From Tetradesmus obliquus (taxonomy: Eukaryota > Chlorophyta > Chlorophyceae > Sphaeropleales > Scenedesmaceae), in NCBI GenBank assembly GCA_030272155.1, contig CP126201.1, positions 2,578,501-2,642,500 on the forward strand: a DNA stretch of 64,000 bases, written 5' to 3'. Positions 57,472 through 64,000 of the stretch are shown here, one piece after another. The number at the start of each line of letters is the position of its first letter. Position 1 is the stretch's first letter. A program made the translations under genes and the position numbers. A model generated the notes under the pieces. That model saw only the letters and a program-made list of their open reading frames with translations. It searched no databases and had not been told where the DNA came from.

Positions 57472-60400
57472 ATGGCGATCACGCGGCTGAGTTCGCTCAG
57501 GGCCGCTTGCTGCTTGTTGTGGCTTCACTGTGTCACTGTCGAAGCTCAGCTTGCAATCAGCCGCTTTCAACCAAATCGGGGCAGTATTGCTGGAGGTACA
57601 ACGTAAGTGAGAAAGCGTTGGCGCACTCTGTGGGCTCCCTGCTCTAGATCAGCTTTCGACAGTAGGCTTACTTTCCGAGCCATCATGCAGGCTAGAGCTG
57701 CAAGGCACTGGCTTCGGAAACGACATCCAAATCTACATCGGACCTTTTGTTTACGATGTGTACCTCGCGAGCATCACTTCCTTCAGCGTGAGCATTGGAC
57801 CTGCTGCTGTGATCAGGCTGCACGTATCTGGAGCATCAGCACGCCAAAATTGCCATCGCAAACCGCAAAACCCCTTGGAATGCGTCTAAAAACGATGATA
57901 TTGCGTTATTACTTTCGCAGGTGCACTGCTTTACGCGTGCAGCGCCTGATTTTGGCAGCTACAGCCTGACAGTGAGCACGCCCAGCACAAGAGAATCATT
58001 TACAGTATGCTGCTTCAGTTTCCACAGGGAGATGTCACCAAGTAAGTGGAGTTGTGACTGAGCTGAGATCTGCTGCAGATGGCGACAGCAGCAACCACAG
58101 CAGTAGCAGCATCAGCAGCAGCAGCGGTGCTGCTTCTGCTGGAAGCAGCAGCAGCAGCATCAACACAGCAGCATAGCACAGCCTTACTGTCACTTGCAAC
58201 ATAGGCAGGAACAGCACCAACACAAGTGTGCGGTTGCACTTCCGTTGGAGTGCACACAAAGCCCCACCTTGCAGCGATGCACCATCATCATCACAACATC
58301 CTGCACGTGATCATGCGACCCACTTCCTGCAAGCTGCATCATGTTTCCTGCAGGCCTGCTGCTGGTGGACCCCTCAGCCGGCCCGCCCACCACCTCACCC
58401 AGCCTGGTGGGCGAGTACACAGGCACGCTGTACTGGTACTGGGCCAGCAGGGAAGGATCTGGCCGCACAGACTACCTCTGGAAAAGTGCAGTTCGGGGAC
58501 TACCACTGCTACGTGAGTCGAGAGACGTGCAAAACATACTTCTGAAGAAATGTGTGTGGAGATGAATCCGGGCGGTTGGCAGTTGATGATCTGTGCAGCT
58601 GGCATACGTTGTGGTGCGTTTCTGTGTAGCATACACTGGTGGGAGACTACACTGGCACACTGTACTTGTACTGGGCCAGCAGGGAAGGATCTGGGCGCAC
58701 AGACTACCTCGGAGATCGAGTTTGGAGACTACCACTGCTACGTGAGTGTGTGAAGAATATACAGAATGCGTAGCTTTGTTTCTGGGCAGTTGGCAGTTGA
58801 TTATATGTACAGCTGGCATACATTGTGCCGCATGTCTGTTAGAAAAGACTGGTGGGCGAGTACAGCGGCAGCCTGTACTGGTACTGGGCCAGCAGGGAAG
58901 GATCCGGCCGCACAGACTGCCTCGGAAAGGTCGAATTCGGGGACTACCACTGCTACGTGAGTGAGAGACGTGAGGCATGCACGAGGGATGTGTGTGGATA
59001 TGTGTCCAGGCAGTTGGCAGCTCGTGAGATGCACAGCTGGCTTACATCTGCTGCGTGATAGAATTTGCGCCGAATGCACAGCAGCTTGTGCTGCACCGGC
59101 AGCCTGTACTGATACTGCGCCAGCAGGGAAGGATCTGGGCGCACAGACTACCTCGGAAAGGTCGAGTTTGGGGACTACCACTGCTACGTGAGTGAAGGAA
59201 GAAAGATGATGTTTGTGCTGGGTTGTGTCGAGGTTGCTGGCAGATGATAAGTGCACAAGTCTGTGCATTGCGCTTGTGGTATTGCGCGAGCCTGAAGTGC
59301 AGGATGGCGTCTGCTGCTGCTGCTGCTTTTGGGTTGTGCTGCATTCCCGCTCATCTATTGCATCATTACCTTGGTTCAGAAGCAGCTGCACTGCATAGCG
59401 TGTAATGAAACTTGCTTTACATGTGTGTTTCATCTTTGGGCTGGCAAACGCATCCGTTGCACTGCACCTACATGTACTGCCACGTGTACTGCCTTTCAAG
59501 TGTACTGCCTGCATTTGTACTGCCTGCAGTACTCTGACCAGGCTGGCAGTGATGTGTTCAGCCCCAACAGCCCCCACTACAACAGCCAGCTGCAGGCAGT
59601 ACGACAGGATGGAGTGTACCGCCTGAAGTGTGGCCTGCCAAACCCTGACAACACTTGGAGCAGCCAGGTGGGGCGCCTGCAGCTGTTGTTGTATTGCCTG
59701 GCTTGTACTGCCTGGCTTGTACTGCCTGATTTGTACTGCTTGACTAGTCAAGTACTTGCACTGCCTAGCTGGTACTGCCTGAAATCTGTTGCTTGTGAAG
59801 CATATGCACCCGCAGCACAGACTACACTGCAAGCAAGCGGGGTGCAATACTACAGTGGCCAGCCCTTGTGTGCAGCACAGTAGGTGCATGATTGTATGGC
59901 CGATAGTGCACTTCCTTGAGAGGCTTGTGTGAGCGCTGCCTGCGACATGATTTGCACATGCACTGCTTATGTTTGTGCTGCTGTGCCAATATCTTGCAGT
60001 CAGGAGGGCACGCTGGGCTGGGCGTGGCAGGCGACCTGAATGTGTCGCTGCACTTTGAGCAGGACTTCCGCAGCGGTGAGCAGTTGCCTGGCTTTGAAAG
60101 AATGATTGTCATGCAAATCATCACACGTAAGCTGTTTATTGCCACACCTATGTGACAACAGTCTAGGCTGCAACTTGCAGGGTTGCCAAAAGGTGCTGCA
60201 GTGCATGGTCCACTTACAATGCAGTGGACTGTCAGCGGTATTGCCAAATGCATGCGTCACAGCACCAGAACACTGCTTTTTGCGGCCACAAAACCACAGC
60301 CTAATGGCCTTGATGCTTGCCCTGATGCTTGCTGCTGTTGCATCTGGCCTGCAGACCTGGCTGTGCCAAAGCCTCCTGTATATGTGCCTGCTGTTATCCT

Positions 60401-60551
60401 GCTACTGGTACAGCCCACAACTAACTTTGGGTTGCTGCTGCTGCTGCTGCCATGCTGCCATGATAATTTGTGCAGACCTGGCTGTGCCAAAGCCTCCTGT
60501 ATTTGTGCCTGCTGTCATCCTGCTACTGGTGCAGCCCACAAGTAACCTTTG

Positions 60552-60588
<37 letters not shown>

Positions 60589-63500
60589 TGCTGATGTTTG
60601 TGCAGGCCTGGCTGTGGCAAAGCCTCCTGTGTATGTGCCTGCCAGGGACGGCACCCCCCACATGTTCCAGCTACATGCTGTGGTGGAATCAGTTAGCCCA
60701 AGCACAGGTGAGGCCGGTGGAGTTGTGACAGCAGCAGTGGCTAACTTGCATTGCTGTGTGCTGCTCGCTGGCCTGCTTGCGTGTTGCCTCGTCCCAATTG
60801 CAGCTTGTGTCTGCTCACACATCGCTATCTTTACTGTGCCTGCTGTTGTTGCTGTTGCTGCTTTTGAAGCCCTGGGGTGTGCCGACTGCTTGATCCAATG
60901 CCTGCCTTCCGGAAGCGAAACCATGTGGTCCACTGCTGCTGCTGCTGCTGCTGCTGCTGGTGATTTGCAGGTTCGCTAGCTGGCGGCACCCTGGTCACCA
61001 TCAGTGGCTCAGGATTCCCAGCAGCAGCAGACATCAGCAGAACATGCTGTACTGTGCTGACTGCTGTCTTTGTCATCTTCTGCATCTACTGCCTGTCTGC
61101 AGGCTCACTCGTTGCACCCTTCCCACCATCACTGGCTCCGGTGCACACAGGCTCCCCAGCAGCAGGATTGACCTGAAAGCACATGCTGAATATTGACGTT
61201 GTCATCTTCTGCATCTACTACTCTATTGCTCGTGTGCAGGCTCGCTAGCTGGCGGCACGCTGCTCACCATCACCGGTTCAGGCTTCCCAGCATCAGCAGA
61301 CATCAGCAGAGGAACAGCCACCCTGGCTATCACCACAGCAGCAGGCAGCAGCTGCAGGGTGGTTTCATCAGACTACAGCAGCATCCGCTGTGTCACCAGC
61401 CCTGCGCCGGAAGCTCTCACTCAAGCTCTGACTGGGAATGGGCAGTTCACAGTGGGAGGTTTGGGAAGTTTGGCGGCGGCGGCGGCAGCAGCAGCAGGGG
61501 CGCCGCCGGGTGTTGGCATGGTGTGGCCTGGAGGCATCATGATAGGGCCGAGGGGCTGGGTGTATGATGTGTTCACAAATGACAGGTAGGGGATGTGTAC
61601 ACAGTGTGCCTACTGTGGCATTTCAGCTGGTGGTGCGCTTGCGGTACGGCAAATGCATCTTCAAAGCTAGATGTACGCATAGTTCAGTTGGGTTTGAAAT
61701 GCACCTGCACCTGCCGTTCGATGATGACAGCTGCCTCTGGCCTTGCTGTTGCTATCCTTGAACTTGCTGGGATAGCAACAGCAAGTCCAGAAGCAGTTGT
61801 CGTTTTTGTGTGTCGAGTGGGCCCATAAAGAGCAGCACCAGCATACGGCCACTCACCACACTTACTACTAAGAGCTGCAACATTCGTCCATGACCTGGTC
61901 CCTGCAGAAATGCATACTAGCCACCCTGCCGATATGCTCCAACTCCCCTAACCTGGTGCCAATGCTGCAGAACGGCCTCCATGTCCGCTGCATCCCTGGC
62001 AGCAGCAGCAGCCAGGTCCATCATTGGCACCTCCCTGAACGGCAGCTGCACCAACTTCACTCAGTCTGACTGCCTTGCTTGTGCCCTTGCTGCAGAACCG
62101 CCTCCATGTCCTCTGCCTCCCTGGCAGCAGCAGCAACTGGTACTTGCAATTTGAGAGGATAGTTTTTTTCTAAAGCCTACTTTCCTGCTTGTGCTGCAGA
62201 ACTGCTTCCATGTCTGCTGCATCCCTGGCAGCAGCAGCAATGTCCTGGTCCGTCACCAACACCTCCCTCAACGGAAGCCGAGCCATTTTCACAGACCGCC
62301 TGGAGGGGCGCAACATAACAACCAGCAAGCTGCTCAGCAGGGCTGTAGGGTTCTTTGTGGCGCCCCGGGCTGGGGCGTACAGCTTTGCCATGATTGGTGA
62401 CGACCTGTTCCAGCTGCAGGGCACATGGCACAACGTGAGTGGTGTGCATTGCCCCTGCTGTTATGCTTCAAGTATCCTTACCTTTTTCAAATTGCCTGCT
62501 GCTTACTCGGGTCCGCTGCTTGGAGTTTTTGCGTTGCAGGATTGGTACGTGTGTTGTGCTTGAGCTACCTGCAAAACCAGCAAGCTGCTCAGCAGGGCTC
62601 TAGGGTTCTTTGTTGCGCCATGGGCTGGGGCGTACAGCTTTGGAATGATTGGGGATGACCTGTTTCAGCTGCAGGGCATATAGCACAACGTAAGTGCTGT
62701 TCAGCTGCACGTTTGCTGCTGGTTGACACAGGGTTTGCTGCTATGGGAAGGTTTGTAGGGTAGCAAATTTGCGCTGTGCTGCGGCTATGTAAGTAGACAG
62801 TAGCGGTTACGTGTCACTGGCCCACCTATAGGTTTGCTGCTGTTATCATAGTGTTGTGTTGCTGCTGGCAGTCTTGCGGATTCTGGCTACTGTTGCGTAC
62901 ATATGTATCAACAACTAGAGGTTGTCTCCTGCTGCTGCTGCTGCTGCTGCTCCTGCTCCCTCCCCTGCATCACAATCTCCCTGCAGGGCTTTGGCTAGCA
63001 GCAGTCATATTTCATCACTGCCAAAGGCCCCGCTCTGCAACTGTCACATGCATCTGTTGTAGCATGTTGACGTTAATTTGCTGCTGCTGCTGTTGCTGCT
63101 GCTCTGCAGGGCTGCGGCTGGCAACAGGCAAACCTCATCGGTGCCAAAGGCCCACTCAGCAGCTGGTGTGCTCAGTACGAGTGAAGCTGCAGCAAAAGGC
63201 AGCTGTGGGGACGGGGCTGCTTGCAGCGCCAGCCCTGCAGTACAGCTGCAAGAGGGGCAGCCGCTGCTGCTTGCTGTCAAGCACTGGAATGGTGCAGGAA
63301 TCGGCTCCTGGCAGGTGATTGCCTGTGCTGTCTCCCTTGGGCAGTGGCCCGAACTTTCACACCTAGGGCAGTGACGCAATTATCTTCAGCAATGCACAGC
63401 TGCAGTGCATCACCATCTCTGCATCGCTGCTAACGTGCATTGCACTGGCATCTGATCTCCTGTCCTGCAGGGTTGCTGTGTCAGGCTCCTCTTTCCTTGT

Positions 63501-64000
63501 GACGTTGGCATATATGCATCTCACACACTGTCATGCTGTGTTTCTCCACCGACTTTGTTTGCTGCAGGTTGGTGTGCGGGTGCCCAGCAGTGACCCAAGC
63601 TTTTTCAGCATCGCAGAAGTGCAGCGCCTCACCATACCCTACCGCCAGCTGCAGCACCGGCAGCTGCTGAGTGTGCTGTTCAGGCCTCCTGCTGACGCAT
63701 GCATAGAGGTCATTCTCAAAGTGGCCACTGCAGGAACAGCAGATACAGGAAGTGATGCTCAGGGAGCAACAGGTGGCGCAGCAGGGGCTTTGGCTGCTGC
63801 TGCGGGGCCTTCAGCTGCTGCTGCTGGGGCACTAACTGGCGTGCTGGCAAGGCTGAACGACCCTCGGATAGGTGAGTGGGCGTGCCTAGATTCAACAGCT
63901 GTTACGCAGCTGTGCGCTGCGCTTTGTCAGACGAAAAGGCCTTGCAGCAGAAATTCATGTGCAGACAAGCCATGCACTTCAAAGCGTGGTGCATGGCACC
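57472..64000 (+). CDS. secreted IPT/TIG plus PA14 multidomain protein (PKHD1L1-like), 3' end outside window
   Basis: ATG at 57472 opens a signal peptide (MAITRLSSLRAACCLLWLHCVTVEA) running into an IPT/TIG domain (FQPNRGSIAGGTTL, GTGFGNDIQIYIG). Supported exons: 57472-57602, 57691-57883, 57921-58041, 58354-58512, 59530-59667, 60000-60075, 60181 to about 60265, 60606-60707, 61240-61585 (second TIG: GSLAGGTLLTITGSGFP), 62200-62434 (PA14 core: GFFVAPRAGAYSFAMIGDDL), 63110-63314 and 63568-63871, where a GTGAGT donor shows it continues. Exon 58354-58512 has one base too many for its frame, and 62434/63110 do not match in phase, so exons are missing or frameshifts exist. TIG-PA14 arrays occur in fibrocystin-like surface proteins; an extracellular or ciliary-membrane role is inference. 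Confidence 0.7.
58400..59195 (+). repeat. four tandem copies of a PA14-region exon end
   Basis: The segment GEYTGTLYWYWASREGSGRTDYL..FGDYHCY, each ending CTGCTAC/GTGAGT, occurs near 58404, 58634, 58850 and 59092. Only the first has the exon's 5' part and acceptor, but it also has one extra base. Copies 3 and 4 keep the open frame around KVEFGDYHCY. Confidence 0.9.
60350..60605 (+). repeat. two acceptor-side copies of exon 60606-60707
   Basis: Copies of the GLAVAKPPVYVPA start near 60352 and 60476, about 125 nt apart like the real exon, with CTG runs between. Confidence 0.85.
60965..61165 (+). repeat. two acceptor-side copies of the second TIG exon
   Basis: Copies of GSLAGGTLVTISGSGFPAAADISR after GCAG at 60967-60970 and a more decayed one after 61102. 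The real exon starts at 61240. Confidence 0.85.
61962..62150 (+). repeat. two acceptor-side copies of exon 62200-62434
   Basis: Copies of the TASMSAASLAAAA start near 61967-62060 and 62094-62142, each after GCTGCAG. No exon is apparent at 61590-61960. Confidence 0.82.
62571..62705 (+). repeat. donor-side copy of exon 62200-62434
   Basis: About 120 nt repeating TSKLLSRAVGFFVAPRAGAYSF to the CACAAC/GTAAGT donor, with few changes. Confidence 0.88.
62983..63050 (+). repeat. acceptor-side copy of exon 63110-63314
   Basis: GCAGGGCT followed by a diverged copy of the exon start including TGCCAAAGGCCC. Confidence 0.75.

Overview
This window is nuclear DNA from a eukaryote, most likely a chlorophyte green alga. 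The genes are intron-rich, with 2 to 18 or more exons each. Donors are mostly GTGAGT, GTGCGT or GTGGGT, and acceptors mostly CTGCAG. CTG/CAG trinucleotide tracts are common. The proteins look plant-like: an ACT-domain STY-type kinase, plant-type eIF2B beta, chloroplast-type porphobilinogen deaminase and a TIR-NB-ARC-LRR gene. I saw no rRNA, tRNA, CRISPR, IS element or intact transposon.

Layout, left to right. 97-12736 (+): the 3' half of BRR2, the U5 snRNP helicase; 18 exons join into 1,099 codons plus stop without a frame problem. 13.8-16.5 kb (-): a poorly resolved membrane/ARM-repeat gene with a polyalanine tract. 17358-23904 (+): a broken TIR-NB-ARC-LRR gene. 25559-26710 (+): a small secreted-protein gene, also broken, which shares an exact 38-nt block with the end of the NLR. 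28501-31.5 kb (-): hemC (tetrapyrrole synthesis). 32941-37247 (-): EIF2B2 (translation initiation), complete at 443 aa. 37794-43174 (+): ACT-domain protein kinase, complete at 609 aa and divergent from EIF2B2 across about 550 bp. 45441-47094 (+): BTB/BACK protein with a GC-AG intron. 48454-57028 (+): a VPS39/TGFBRAP1-like tethering subunit, complete at 1,439 aa. 57472 to past the window end (+): a secreted IPT/TIG plus PA14 protein. These are mainly unrelated housekeeping genes, not a pathway cluster.

The outstanding feature lies in the introns. Almost every multi-exon gene carries diverged partial copies of its own exons beside the real ones. Copies upstream of an exon keep the 3' splice site and the exon start. 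Copies downstream keep the exon end and the 5' splice site. In several places this has grown into tandem arrays: 8 x 121 nt in BRR2, 3 x 196 nt and 4 x 133 nt in the VPS39-like gene, 6 x about 125 nt in the kinase, and 3 x about 270 nt in EIF2B2. In every gene whose frame could be checked end to end, the real exons join in frame without the copies, so they behave as decoy exon edges. CTG tracts on the sense strand often sit directly against 3' splice sites. Exon boundaries below were set by eye from splice consensus, reading phase and family similarity; no alignment or transcript data were available.
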